Positions 51,236 to 63,109 of a DNA stretch of 64,000 bases are shown piece after piece (positions within the stretch are counted from its first letter, which is position 1; the number at the start of each line of letters is the position of its first letter). Source of the stretch: Muricea muricata (taxonomy: Eukaryota > Cnidaria > Anthozoa > Malacalcyonacea > Plexauridae); contig OY979728.1 of NCBI GenBank assembly GCA_963855995.1, positions 3,892,330-3,956,329 of the forward strand, read 5' to 3'. The notes under the pieces were generated by a model. It was not told the DNA's origin. It made no database searches and was given only the letters and a program-made list of their open reading frames with translations. The position numbers and the translations under genes were made by a program.

Positions 51236-54200
51236 TTACTTGAACTTGAGATATTGTTGGAGAAAATTTCCTCTGTTAGCAGTGCCGCATTTAACGGGGT
51301 CAAAGTCAGGTACCACCAAACCATGCCACCAATTCCAGATATACTGTCCGGCTGCCTCGGCAACACTTTGGCACTTAACCACACCTCTTTCCTTTGTCAT
51401 TTTCATACCAAAACAGGTGGCATTCGACCCTTTGAGACGCGAGGTAACGTTAACATTGTTTTCGGCAGTAAAAAAGATGGATTGATTCACATTGGGATCA
51501 CATACTGCTTTCCAGAAATATCTAGGAGCAGCAGGCCCTCCCGTGGAAGCTTGATATTTGGTTATCCCGGCTAAAGAAATAGAATTGCATTAAATTCAAC
51601 CGAAACGAATGTTGTGCTCGAAGCCGCGCACAAATAAATATGTTTATAAAATTCATTAATAATACATGAAGAAAACATAGAAAAGAAATACATCAATATC
51701 AACATCTGTAAATGGGATAAAGATGTTGCCCTGATTCACATATTTAAATTTGAGTTTAATCTTCCGACTGCTCATGTTTTATCTATTACAGTACATAAAT
51801 GATTTTAACCATGGTCAACAAAACGTCCAACTAAGGACAGGGATGAAAATTTTCACATATTTGTTATAAGCACTAAAAGCATTGCATTATGGTAAAAACA
51901 TCTCGACATAAGGTTGCAAGTGTAGTGCAGTTAACGGTACACGAGAGGTATAGGTTCCGTCGCTACCTGTAGCGATAAAGGGAAAAATTGACGTCACGGG
52001 TTAACCCCTTTGTCGGGGTTAGTAACGTCGAAACGTCACTTTTCAATTTATCGTTTCAGGTAATGAAAAAGCTATACCTTTTGAGGTAAACACAAACTTG
52101 GTTGGAAACTTGCCTGTTCCTGTAAAAACATATACCCCGTGTTTAACAACTTTAACGTACTCTTTGACGGCGCTCTCTACTGCATCCCAGTTTCCTCCAT
52201 TAAACTTTTGCCACTGTAAAGCAACGTTTGTCACAATGAATGTAAGGTCGCGTTCTTCTTGCGTGTCGAAGGCTTTATTTGGAGTCAAATGACCCCTGGA
52301 ATAGAAGTGTTCCCCAACCGCCTTTTTAGGTCTTTTAAAATCTCTATGTTTCGCCTGTGGGCGTGGAGCTGGAAAAATCAGTACTAAGCTGGTGAGTAAC
52401 TCGAGCTAGTATTTTATAATAGTATTTATTCCGTTACAGCATTACTGCTACATGGGATCGAAACAATAGGAAGTTACATACAATCAGTAAAAACAGCAAA
52501 AAAACAATAACTAATTGTTACGTGTTGACACCAAAAAGAGCATTCCCGTGATTCCATCTTTGGTACACAAGCAAAAAAATGAACAGCTTGATCAATTTTG
52601 TCAACAACTTTTCTCAAATATAAATATATATTATATTCTCTTCGTAACAGTCTTGGTTCTGCGTACATCGTTACCATTTTGAATACGTCATTTATTTTGA
52701 ATACAGTTTTTTTGTGATATTAAGCGCAAATCCCGGAACAAATTTTCACATGCAAACCAATGTACGTAAATCTAGATAGGGTCTGGAAACTGAACCAACG
52801 TCTTTGTTCTGTCTTTTGAAAATAGAAAATCTATTGAGATATTAATAATAAGCAAAATTGCAAAAGATTTGTGCACGGTGAAGCCAACTGAATATAAAAT
52901 CGTAGCTCATTATAAACGCTTTGAAGTTCGCCGAGTTTCCAGGCCATGTCTGCATTGACTCTGTGTAAACTCAGTATTAAAACGCGAAAGCCCGTATCTA
53001 CTCTTCTAATGTTTGTAAGAACTTGTTTTCCTTCTATATATAGCAAAAGCATTAAAAATCTTTAAAAAGTCTAAAAAATCAAGAATATTAATCCCTCAAC
53101 TGTGTAAGAGGGACTTGGGAGACCGCCTGGCAGCCCCATGGGATAACCAGTCCTTACTGACACTTACCATATGGTCCTACGTCTTGACTGAAATTTTTTG
53201 GCCTCCTGTAATGTTGTATTTTTACTGCAGAGTAAGGAACGACATAAGCAGTAAATTTGGGAATCAGTTGAGCTGTGTTGTAACAAGAGATGTACTGAGC
53301 GTTATCCGGACGGCGAGCTGCGACACCATAACACAGTTTCGAATGATTTGTAGAGTTGCAGGAAGCGCTGGGTGAAATTCTGAGAACACCGCTCGCCATC
53401 CATCGGTTGATCATACACAAGTCAAAGTCATCGCTGAAAGCATCCTGATCAGCAATGGTAACGACCTTTTTGTGACCTTGGGAAGATAATGTTCAGTAGA
53501 TCATTACCACTAAAACCCTCCCTATTTTGCCCCTCTTGTTAAACTTTATCGATATCCTCACCGTCATTAACAGAGATCGAATGACTGACTTTCATAGATA
53601 AAGTGAGTTCACAAACATTCACTGGTGATTTTGAGGCACATCCATCGACATTACATAATTATTAAATGATAAATGTGTTTTAATCTCCAGTGGGAATGCC
53701 GCATGTCGAAATTCAAGCCAAGATTGATAGTTAAGAAAACTTCACTGATTTCCACTAGAGGTTAAAACGAATTTACCCTTTAGAAATTATGTATAATCGA
53801 TTATCTCTGGTGTTGTAACAAGTCGAGTCGATGACTCGCACTAGAATGTACTGAGATCCCCAACTTTAGTCTTCACTTCGAGTCTAACGTGGGAAATGAC
53901 TCTACTTTGACTTTATGGATTCGACAAGACTCGAGCCGGAAGCAATCGATTTGGGTTTAAAATAACTCGAGTCGACGATGAAAGTGAAAAAAATATAATG
54001 AACCCATTTAGCAGTGATTAATTATTTTCGATTTGTTGACACTATAGAAAAAAAATAAAATAAAAGAAATCGAAAATCTATATTAGTAATTTTCCCTGCT
54101 GTCGATTGACCGAATTCCATAGTGCTGATTTTGCCAGAATCCATGGTATTTCAGATATTTTCCATAATATGGAAATATGCGAGTATTATGAATCCGGAAA

Positions 54201-54678
54201 ATAAAAAATCCATTTTATTTCCAATAAAGTTCGATAGAATTTCCTGGATTAAATGGACTTTCAATTTCTTTTCTAGTTTGAGCTACTGCGCTGAATGTAC
54301 TTGGCCCCGCTCTGCATACTGTGTCACAAAACAGAATATTATCAAGTTTGCAAGAGCTGATTTGCAACGACAAAATCTTGTAGTCGTACTTAATCTCGTA
54401 GTCGCACAGTAAACTCATTGAATCCTAGTAAACTCTAATCCTAGAGTACTAGTAAACTCCTTGAATCAATTTGACTCGAGTTGCCCAACTGGATAAAAAA
54501 ATAAAACAATTCGACTCGACCGCAAATCGGCCCTTAAATCAATATTTGACGTGTAGCACCATGCAAGGTTACCATATATACCTGTAGCTCTTTGATCGGT
54601 AATGTTGCTGACACAAAGCCCTCTAACATGTATGAGAAACATCCAGAAAATAAAGCACAACATTTTCTCAGTGATCAT
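51236..54678 (-). CDS. Nuclease gene 4: inverted, divergent DNA/RNA non-specific endonuclease
   Basis: Exons in reading order: 54582-54678, 53168-53476, 52114-52368, 51236-51570; 331 residues, phase-1 introns. The start MITEKMLCF gives a signal peptide, followed by a NIT sequon. The catalytic residues remain: SRGH (His162), Asn183, Gln187, Asn192, Trp196, Glu200. Three changes stand out. Both cysteines flanking the segment before SRGH are lost (Phe146, Tyr158). The Pro of the N-x-x-P-Q motif is Leu186. The aromatic stretch WQWGWRWDF at the start of exon 4 is deleted. Intron 3 uses a GC donor (ACAG|GCAAGT). The frame is fully open, so it is probably expressed, but with altered fold stability or specificity. 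It is the only copy on the minus strand. Confidence 0.85.
51948..52078. mobile_element. Possible foldback in intron 3 of gene 4
   Basis: ggtataggttccgtcgctacctg...acgtc is loosely inverted in gacgt...tttcaggtaatgaaaaagctatacc. The palindrome is imperfect, so this is uncertain. Confidence 0.4.
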
Positions 54679-54850
54679 CTGTCTACTTGACTAATTCAAT
54701 TTTGAACTCTATCTGTGTACTGTTCAAGACGTACCTCGAAGATGGTGCAAAGTCACTGAATGAAAATGTCACAAAATGTTTGCTTGCACTACCCAAAGAG
54801 TTATGAAAAGAAATGGAAAGAATGTCAGATGATCACGTGACTTATATACA
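54679..54850 (-). promoter_or_regulatory. Conserved promoter block of nuclease gene 4
   Basis: On the minus strand: gatcatctgacattctttcc, cttttcataa, acattttgtgacatttt and cacagatagagttcaa, in the order seen for the other genes but more diverged. Confidence 0.4.
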
Positions 54851-55085
54851 TATTATATACATATTATTAAATCAAATAATATATACATATTCAATAACAC
54901 ATGCATATTGAATCAATAATATATACATATTATTGAATTAATAATGTATACAAATCATTGAATTAGATATTGTGAAAGGCATTAATAGTTCATGAAGAAA
55001 ACACAAAAGAAATCGTAACCATGAAGGAATATACGTATGTATGTGAAGCAGATTGATCTTGATTTACATAACTTAAGTTTGAATT
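54840..55085 (-). repeat. Inverted copy of 41925-42070
   Basis: aatcaataatatatacat, ttcatgaagaaaac, gaaatcgtaaccatgaagga and gtgaagcagattgatcttgattta match the complement of 41930-42060. This ties the flank of gene 4 to the spacer before gene 3. Confidence 0.7.
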
Positions 55086-56658
55086 TCTTGTTTTATATAT
55101 GATGTATTCTGAAAATTAATACACGCGTGTTTTTGTCCTACAGGTAGGCCTTCATGGCATCACAAATATCAGGCTGTAAAGACCAGACGCTATGCATTCC
55201 AGCCTACATTAAAGCCGCTAAAAAAATGCCTTTTTAAAATAGAAGGAGCGGCTTGAACATCCTAAGAGCGAACAATCGCGTGCTTTACAACGATCTTTTA
55301 TTCAGCCCTTTTTTATGTTTTAATGTTGCAGCCAGTATTTAAAGTTTGACTGTTTATGAGACACCTTGTAGCGTGATAGGCGTATGGACGGGAAGGCTTA
55401 CATTCGGAGTGCTTATAATCGGAGGGGTTTGTTTCAAAATTTTTTCGTAAGTTTAAAATGGTGGAAAAAGTTTATCTACAAACAATATTTAAACGTTTTT
55501 GCAATGCATGTTCCTTCATTTGTTTAATTTCGTGAAATGTATAAATCATCAAAACAACTTTCATTGGCGGCCATTTTGAATTTTTCTGTATTGAACCGCC
55601 TGTCATATACGAAAAAGTACTGTACCGGTGAAAGTGCTTCTCAGTTAATCACATACTTCATTTAAGCGGAAGTCAAGCTTGCCATGCATACAATAGTCTA
55701 GCTTAATAGTAAGTCAATAAACTTTGAAAACCTTCCGAACGTAGTTCCCTTCTTACTCGGGTAACAATGGAAATATAAAAACATTAACAGCTCAGTAATA
55801 AATATAGCTTTCTTCATGGAAAGCACAGACGTATGGCATTTATACACGCGTTAACTTGTTTTCAAAAAACGCCAAACGACTGGCATAAAACCCAAAATAA
55901 AACTTTATTACGGCATCGTGTACGATGTCGTATGTCTACAAATGAAATTACCTTGCTTTTTGAAGCCAAATCTAATAATATAAAGTGACAACCCTCAATA
56001 AACCAGCAGTTTTTAATTCTTAACTTGCTTCAAACAAGCGAAGAATACAAAGTCTGCCTTTTCGAAAACCTCTAAAAGTCAATGTGATAATAATGCAGCT
56101 TACTTAGCTGTTTGTTTTGGTATAACTGCCGTGCCTCTTGCACGCATAGCAATGACAATGTAATTCTTTGTAAACATCGGAAATTGTCCAACTTGTTCAA
56201 ATAAAACTTAAGATACACTTTAAGCAACAAGAAATAACCAGCAACTTGAAAAGTTGAACTCGCCGGAAACTTTGCCGGCTGTGAACGAATTCGCTGGTAT
56301 GTAAAGTAAACACAGGCTCGCGCTGATTGGAGGAAACGGTTTCCGCACGTGTGAAAAAAAAAGTTTCATGATTCTGACTCTCGATTCATGGCAGCTTGTT
56401 GAAAATAGAACATATAAATACTACATAAAATACTACAGACTACAAAAGTTGTAAAAAGTTTTTGCTACAAAAGTTGTAAAGACGTGTGTGTCGGTCGTCA
56501 ATACGTGATTAGAATGGAGAAACCGTCATGAAAAACGCTTCTGTGGTTTTATCAAGTATGTTAGTTATTGCTGCCGAGAAACTCACTGGCCGAAGTTGTA
56601 TAAAAAAGTGATTAAAGTCAATAATGATTAGTGAAAACGTCATCCAATCTGAACAATA
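55086..56658. other. No gene recognised
   Basis: AT-rich spacer with scattered words shared with 42070-42110 (ggcggccatttt, agcggaagtcaagcttgc). No convincing exon, RNA gene or repeat array seen. Confidence 0.45.
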
Positions 56659-57550
56659 CTACACCATTTGCCCCTCATTAAGTGAAAAAAGAATGTCATT
56701 AAGATCATTTTACTGCTTCACGTGTACAAATCGGAATTTCAATGACACATTGTGTGCAAGTCAATAAGCGTGAAGAGATATTCAATAGCAACAATTGACG
56801 CAAGTACGCATAAAAATTGAAAGCCATTAATCAAATATAGAAATTCAATAAGAATACAAAGAACATTCAAAAACACAAAAGAAGTTCTTGTTTGAGTACA
56901 AGAAACGCTCAATTAGATAAAAATGAATGTTCAATGAAGTTGTCATGTGAACACCAACATGCTCAAAGAAAAGAAAAGGACTATTTGAAAAATATTCTTT
57001 ATTACGGCAAAGATTTGGCTTTGCTGAATTGTTTTAAAAGTTTTTGAATAACGTGGAATGTTACAAAGGTGTCTAAACGAAATGAAATATTACAGTGTAC
57101 CACTGAAGAAAGCAAGCAAGGCTTGGGCGGACAGGATGGGTGGCAAGCACAGCAGAGTTATGGCAACGCCACATACAAACTTAGACTGATAAAACTTGAT
57201 AATACACGTTGCATTTGTTTTTTTGGGGGGTTAATATGATTGTGTGGCTATAAAGTAAACCTAAGTTTTATTGAACATACATATTTTTATCTAATTGAAC
57301 GTTTCTTGTATTCAAACAAGAACTTCTTTTGTGTTTTTGAATGTTCTTTGTATTCTTATTGAATTTCCATCTTTGATAAATGGCTTTCAATTTTTATGCA
57401 TACTTGCGTCAATTGTTGCTATTGAATATCCCTTCACGCTTATTGACTTGCACGCAATGTGTCATTGAAATTCCGATTTGTACTCGTGAAGCTGTAAAAT
57501 GATCTTAATGACATTCTTTTCTCGCTTAATGAGGGGCAAATGGTGTGGTA
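56659..57550. mobile_element. Foldback element with about 290-bp inverted arms
   Basis: The left arm acaccatttgcccctcatt...aaatgaatgttcaatgaa is inverted at 57262-57550. The roughly 310-bp centre shows no coding potential. It is inserted in a tgtataaaaaagtg-type repeat also seen at 16440-16560. Confidence 0.85.
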
Positions 57551-57767
57551 TGAATCATATATCAGCATTAGTTTAGCTATAAAATGACTCAGCAAAAATC
57601 ACAAATATTATCCTAAATTCTTACCATGAAAAGAAAATACTATTGCTGGGACGAATGCGGGGGAAAAGCATTGATTTTTTGTCATTATCATCCTAAGCCT
57701 AGGGATAAATGCAAATAAATTACGTATTTTGTACATAATGACTATTTAACGAAAAAACAATGATTAA

Positions 57768-58193
57768 AGGAGCAGTGTCACATTTCACGCAAATTTTATT
57801 TCTTTATTTTCTTGCTATTTTACGAATTTCTTGTAGATTCAGCTTGATTAAAGCACATAAATTGCATTATTTTTACCTTCTTCTGTATGCAAGAGCAACA
57901 GATGTGCAGTGAAATCGCTGCAAATCCAACGGTTACATCCCGCCTCGATTTTTGCATTTTCCATGCTTTAAATAGATTGCACACCGAATAAATTCTTTAG
58001 CGTTGATTTTCGTATAATTTCCTTCGAAGTTTGTCATTCTGTTGCTTTTTAATCATCCGGAAATATCGAATTTCAGACCATGCTCGCCCTCCTTTGAGGA
58101 CGCCATCTTTGATTCCGAACTTGAAAACGTTGGCCCAACGCTTTCAAGTTTATTATGCGCAGAAGCATATGCGTGAAATATGACACTGCTCCT
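57768..58193. mobile_element. Foldback MITE with TTAA target duplication
   Basis: Ends AGGAGCAGTGTCA and TGACACTGCTCCT, with sub-terminal atttcacgca/tgcgtgaaat. TTAA lies at 57764-57767 and 58194-58197. 426 bp, non-coding. Same class as 3160-3662 but a different family. Confidence 0.85.
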
Positions 58194-58299
58194 TTAAACA
58201 ATGATTGAAAAAGTGTCGGCAGTAGACGTAACTTGATATTTAATTTGCAGACCTACTTCAAGTTATCGAACAACTTGGACAAAAAATATTTGACACCTT

Positions 58300-58960
58300 C
58301 ATAATGTGTTAAAATAACACTCATTCTTCCCCGTCAAAGTGCTAAAATAGCACACTTTTAAGTGTCAATAGCCTAGGCTATATATAAAGGGGATGCAACG
58401 GGTAAAATTTTCTAATTGCATCAATTTCTACAATTAGTTAAATATGGAGTGCTATTTTGACACCAAGAAGTGTTGTTTTGCCACCTAAAAATTAAAAATA
58501 TTTTGACGCCAAAAAGGTTGTAAATTGACACCTCTATACTCCATAGGCGTTAATATAACAGTCGATATGGTAGTGCCAAAATAGAACTAAAAGGGTGTTA
58601 TTCTGTATCGTTTTATTTGACACCATTTTTGGTGCTACTTTAACACCCTCAAAATAACAGACAAAGTGCATAAGCAGATTGCTGATGTGCATTTTTTAGA
58701 TTAGGAATTTTGTAGCTTAAACGGGAAAATGCAGCACTTTTCGATCAAAAAGTCCAGACCGAAAATTCGAGCACTTTTCAGATCACCTGAAAAGTGTAAA
58801 ACTAACCTGTGATGTGTTGGTAATCGGGTAATCAATCACATAAAATTGCTAGTCTTCGTCCCACCATGCAAGCTTGATGCGACAACCGTTATCCCATGCA
58901 TCAAGTTTGCATGGCGAACGAAAACAACAGATTGTCAGGTAACTTACGTTTGCTGTTCCG
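58300..58960. repeat. Direct repeat upstream of gene 5 (matches 63110-64000)
   Basis: Contains clustered palindrome-like words (gtgttaaaataacac at 58306, gtgctaaaatagcac at 58339), then aaaagtccagaccg, cagatcacctgaaaag and gttggtaatcgg. The same order recurs after gene 5, there interrupted by a foldback. Confidence 0.8.
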
Positions 58961-59762
58961 GTCTCCATCCCACACTGCCCAGTGATCCGTACTATGCTTT
59001 TCCGTGTTCCTTGTAACAGCCAACGGGTGCATTAAGTTACTTTGAGCTTGTTTCCTGAGTTGGGTAAAAAATTTAGCGTCAAATCAATATCTAAAATTTA
59101 AATGATTCAATGAATTTGAATCAATAAATAGCCTGCCTGATTATCAGGCCGTATGATAAAGTACGACAAAAGCCGATATTTCTCTGGTATAGCTCGATCA
59201 AAAACCTAGAGTGAACGCATTTTAATCTGGTGTTTTTTTTTGTCGGCGAGTGCTAATTATTTAAACAATTTCGCTAACTGAATTACATCTATTTGACATA
59301 AAGTCTAAACTCCCTATACTCTGAATTGTGAAAATGCTGCAGGAAGCCTAAAAACAAAGTTGAATACGTAGTAGAAACTACACGTTGTGCGAAATTTTAC
59401 TCCGCGAATTTGAAAAAAAAACTGACGGCTGAAAATAGATGTATCTTTACAATTCATGTCAGTTCAATCACAAACACCTTACTAGTATTTTTGCTGGTAC
59501 TTTAACAGCTGTCGTACGCTTCGCGTCGCACGAACGAATTTGCTTGATGAAAAGTAGCTTTTGTATGTTCTGACATTATTGAACCGTTTAGCATGTACTA
59601 TCTTTGTTTAAATTTAGTGCAATAAAAATGAAAAAAAATAATGGCAAAACTCAAAACTGATCTTCAATTTCAAAATGGCAATGGCAGGCATGACTTAAAT
59701 GCACGTTTTTGAAACGCTTCAAAATTCTCTCCCCGAGGGAAACTTATATAATATTTCATTAC

Positions 59763-59958
59763 TGCCGTCATCTGCCATTCTTTTCAAAGTGACATTTTGT
59801 CAATTAAAACGTTAACATCACTGTTGGGTTTTGTAAGCATATCAGTGTGACATCATGTCTTGAACAATCTTTGGGGTAAGTCCTAACACAGATACAGTTC
59901 AACGCTGAGCCTGAGGTGAGGTGGACATCAACTATGAGCCGGCTGGATCACTGAAAAA
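59763..59958 (+). promoter_or_regulatory. Conserved promoter block of nuclease gene 5
   Basis: actgccgtcatctgccattcttttcaaagtg, aacatcactgttggg, tgtgacatcatg and cacagatacagttcaacgctgag, in the same order as genes 1-3, ending about 50 bp before the ATG. Confidence 0.5.
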
Positions 59959-62871
59959 ATGTCACAATCGATTCTCTTGGCAATTCTGATACATCTCGGA
60001 GGATTTCATGCCTGCAACATTACGGATCAAGCGACGTCAGTTGAAGGTACAAAGTAACTTTGATTTGTCCCACATGTAGTATTATGATAATTATCACCCG
60101 AAATATTAGGAGACCACTGTTAATATTAATAACTCCTCATAGGGTTTAGCGTGTTAGTAGTATACCTGGCACGTATTACCCGGCGCCGGTTCCTCATCGT
60201 TTAATGCATTTTACCTTTCCAAACTCCCTAGTCCTCAAGCGGTTATAGCGGGTTGTGCCTCCTGTCACTGTGAAATCACGTCAGGCGTACAGTATGTATT
60301 TCATGTGAGTTAAGTTGTCGTAGTTGATTTCTCCTGTGCTTTAAGGGGTTTCTCTGGGTACTCCGGTTTTCGTCCCTCTCTAAAATAAACGCATATCCAA
60401 TAACGAGGACAACTAGGTTTGATGTATCCCTAATACTATAGATTTTCAACAGCGAACGAATAGCGTATAATATCAATAATACTACATATTGTCTTTCCAA
60501 GGTTACAAAAGGGCGGTTGTGATCGCAGATAAAGATGCCTTCAGCAACGACTTTGATGCGTGTATGATCCACCGATGGACTGCTGCCACTGGCAACGGTG
60601 TTCTCAGAACTTCACCAACCGCTTCCTGCAACTCAGATAATCATGCAAGATTGTGTTACGGCATTGCGGCCCGTCGTCCAGATAACGCTCAGTACATCTC
60701 CTGTTACAACACAGCTAAACTGATTCCCGAATTCACTGCTTATGTTGTTCCTTACGGTGCAGTACCACTAACGGGGTACAGTAGGCCAAGAAATTTCGTG
60801 ACAGACACTGGACCAAATGGTAGGTGTCATTATCGGCACAACTAGATCCGAAAATGTTTCGTGTTGAATTCGGTCAATCGAAAATAATCTGAAAGCTCAA
60901 ACTGTGATTCCAAACGTTGGTTCAACGTTTGACCAAAGTAATTTTGCACTTCTGGGAACTGTCTATACCCAAAACGGGATTACAGGAATTTGAATTTTAC
61001 CACATTCAACGTCACAATGTCATATTACGACCAATCCTACATTTAGAACTTTTTATAACAATTCTGCATAAATTTTTCCAGCTCCAAACGCACAGGCGGC
61101 ACATGCTGATTGTAGTAAACCTCCAGGTGCAACAGCCAATTACTTCTGTTCAAGAGGTCACCTGACTCCCAGTGGAGCTTTCAACACAGCAGCTGAACGC
61201 GACCTCACATTTATTATGACCAACGTTGCTCCACAATGGCAAGAGTTTAATGCCCAGAACTGGGCTGCGGTCGAGAATGCTGTCAAGGCTTACGTTCAAG
61301 CTGTTGGACGTGGAGTATATGTTTTTACAGGAACAGGTACGTCTACAACCAAGCTGGTTTTTACGTCTCTGTATCGTCCATTTTGTTGCCGATATTGTAA
61401 ACTTATCCCATACTTGTGCCTTTATCTGGGCGATAACACGGTGACATAAAAACGATATGTCCCGTGATATCGTTTTTTGTCCCGTGATATCGTTTTTTGT
61501 CCCGCGATATCGTTTTTTGTCCCGCTCAAAACAAAGATCGCGTCCGACTGAAGGATCGATTGAGAGATAACAATAAAAATATAAAATAATACAAGGAAAA
61601 TAACACAAAGAAATTTGCAGCTATTAAAATATAAGTTATTTTTGGTGTGTTTTTGTAATTTCTACCTGTTTAGCGTATTTTAAACAATAATTTTGAATTC
61701 ATTTTGAAATGTACTCGAAGTATAAATAATTTGAGAATATAATTTGGTTTTTGCTCTAGATAAAGGCACAAGTATGTGATAAATAGGTTATCACATTCGA
61801 GACTCGGTATAATATCAGTTTTATCGCTCTCGTTACGATATCATATTTTGTCCCTCGTTCGCTGCGCTCACTCATGACAAAATACGATATTGTCCCTCGA
61901 GCGATAAAACTGATATCACCTCGCCTCTCATATGATAACCTATACTTAGGTAATACGGTTAAATTACATCACTAGCAAGTAATATTTAATCGGCAGAAAA
62001 CTGCGAGACTTTGTAATGCGCTAATTAGGGGAAGGGGGATTCGGGCTAATTATGGGAGCAAACAAAATCGGAGATAAAATACGATTCACTGCTTCAAACA
62101 TCGACGAAACTAGGTTGAATTATTCCTTAGCCATCTATCATTAAGTAAAAGTACAGGAATTGGATGAACTTCGGGGATTCGGCGGTAAACAGCAAATAAG
62201 TAAAAATCGTGTTGTTTTTTTTTGGTGGGAAGTTAGAGTGAAATGCAATTCGTTATATTTTTCTACACAACAATGTTAATCCTTATGAAATCTTTAACAA
62301 TTGTATTAATTTCCGCCAGCGATATTAGTGATTTTATGCACGCATATTTAGCTGCTAACCTGGCATTGTAAATGGTCATTTTCTTGTAAACTGGTTCCTC
62401 TGCTATATAATAAAACACCCTTCGAAACCCAATAAGCACTTCACAAAGGCTTTCGCTTTTCGGATATTAACGTCATTTACTTCCACTTCTTTAGCTGGAA
62501 AAACTAAATACTGGCAATGGGGATGGAGGTGGGATTTTCAAACCTCCGCAGGAGGGCCCGTTGCCCCAAAATATTTCTGGAAAGCAGTGTGTGATCCTGA
62601 TCCCGCAGTGCGCCAATCCATCTTTTTTACTGCCGAAAACAATGTCAACGATCAATCGCAGACTGTAGTGACGAGTGATTCCTGTTTTGGTAAGGCAATG
62701 AGACACGATAGGGGTGTGATTGAGTGTGAAAGTGTTGCACAGGCAGCCAGTATTGGGCGATACATCTGGAACTGGTGGCATGGTTTGCTGGTCCCTGACT
62801 TTGACCCGGTCCACTGTGATACTGCTAACAAAGGAGATTTTCTCAAACCGTACCTCAATTTTAATTTGTAA
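59959..62871 (+). CDS. Nuclease gene 5: secreted DNA/RNA non-specific endonuclease
   Basis: Exons 59959-60046, 60502-60819, 61082-61336, 62495-62871; 345 residues, phase-1 GT-AG introns. Signal peptide MSQSILLAILIHLGGFHA, followed by a NIT sequon. Catalytic exon: SRGH (His162), Asn183, Pro186-Gln187, Asn192, Trp196, Glu200, with the Cys pair 146/158. Exon 4 keeps WQWGWRWDF and YFWKAVCDPDP and ends YLNFNL. The first exon resembles that of gene 4 more than genes 1-3, suggesting an older pair. The gene lies between direct repeats (58300-58960 and 63110-64000). It is the most compact copy: intron 1 is 455 bp and intron 2 is 262 bp. Confidence 0.88.
61461..61524. repeat. Three 20-bp tandem copies in intron 3 of gene 5
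   Basis: cccgtgatatcgttttttgt repeated three times, with one T-to-C change in the last copy. Confidence 0.9.
61787..61940. mobile_element. Foldback in intron 3 of gene 5
   Basis: tatcagttttatcgctc and gagcgataaaactgata are inverted around gttcgctgcgctcac. Outer ends ggttatcac and gataacc. Related core to 17437-17600. Confidence 0.65.
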
Positions 62872-62974
62872 ACATAATCTATCTGAAACTTAAAATTTTT
62901 TACCATTTTGTCCAAGAACTACAGGTTCAGTGAAGCATATTGTGATGGTTGTATGTACAATAACCTTGTTTAGC

Positions 62975-62980
62975 AATAAA
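62975..62980 (+). terminator. Polyadenylation signal AATAAA, gene 5
   Basis: In tttagcaataaagttt, 104 bp after the stop codon. Confidence 0.75.
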
Positions 62981-63109
62981 GTTTAAGTAGAGGGAAATGT
63001 ATGGAAAGAGTCTGACTTGCTTTACCTTCTACACATTGAAATATGATTTATCTATAGTAAACAAACGTTTGTTTTGACCATTGTTGCCACAAGACTCGCA
63101 ATATGGCAT

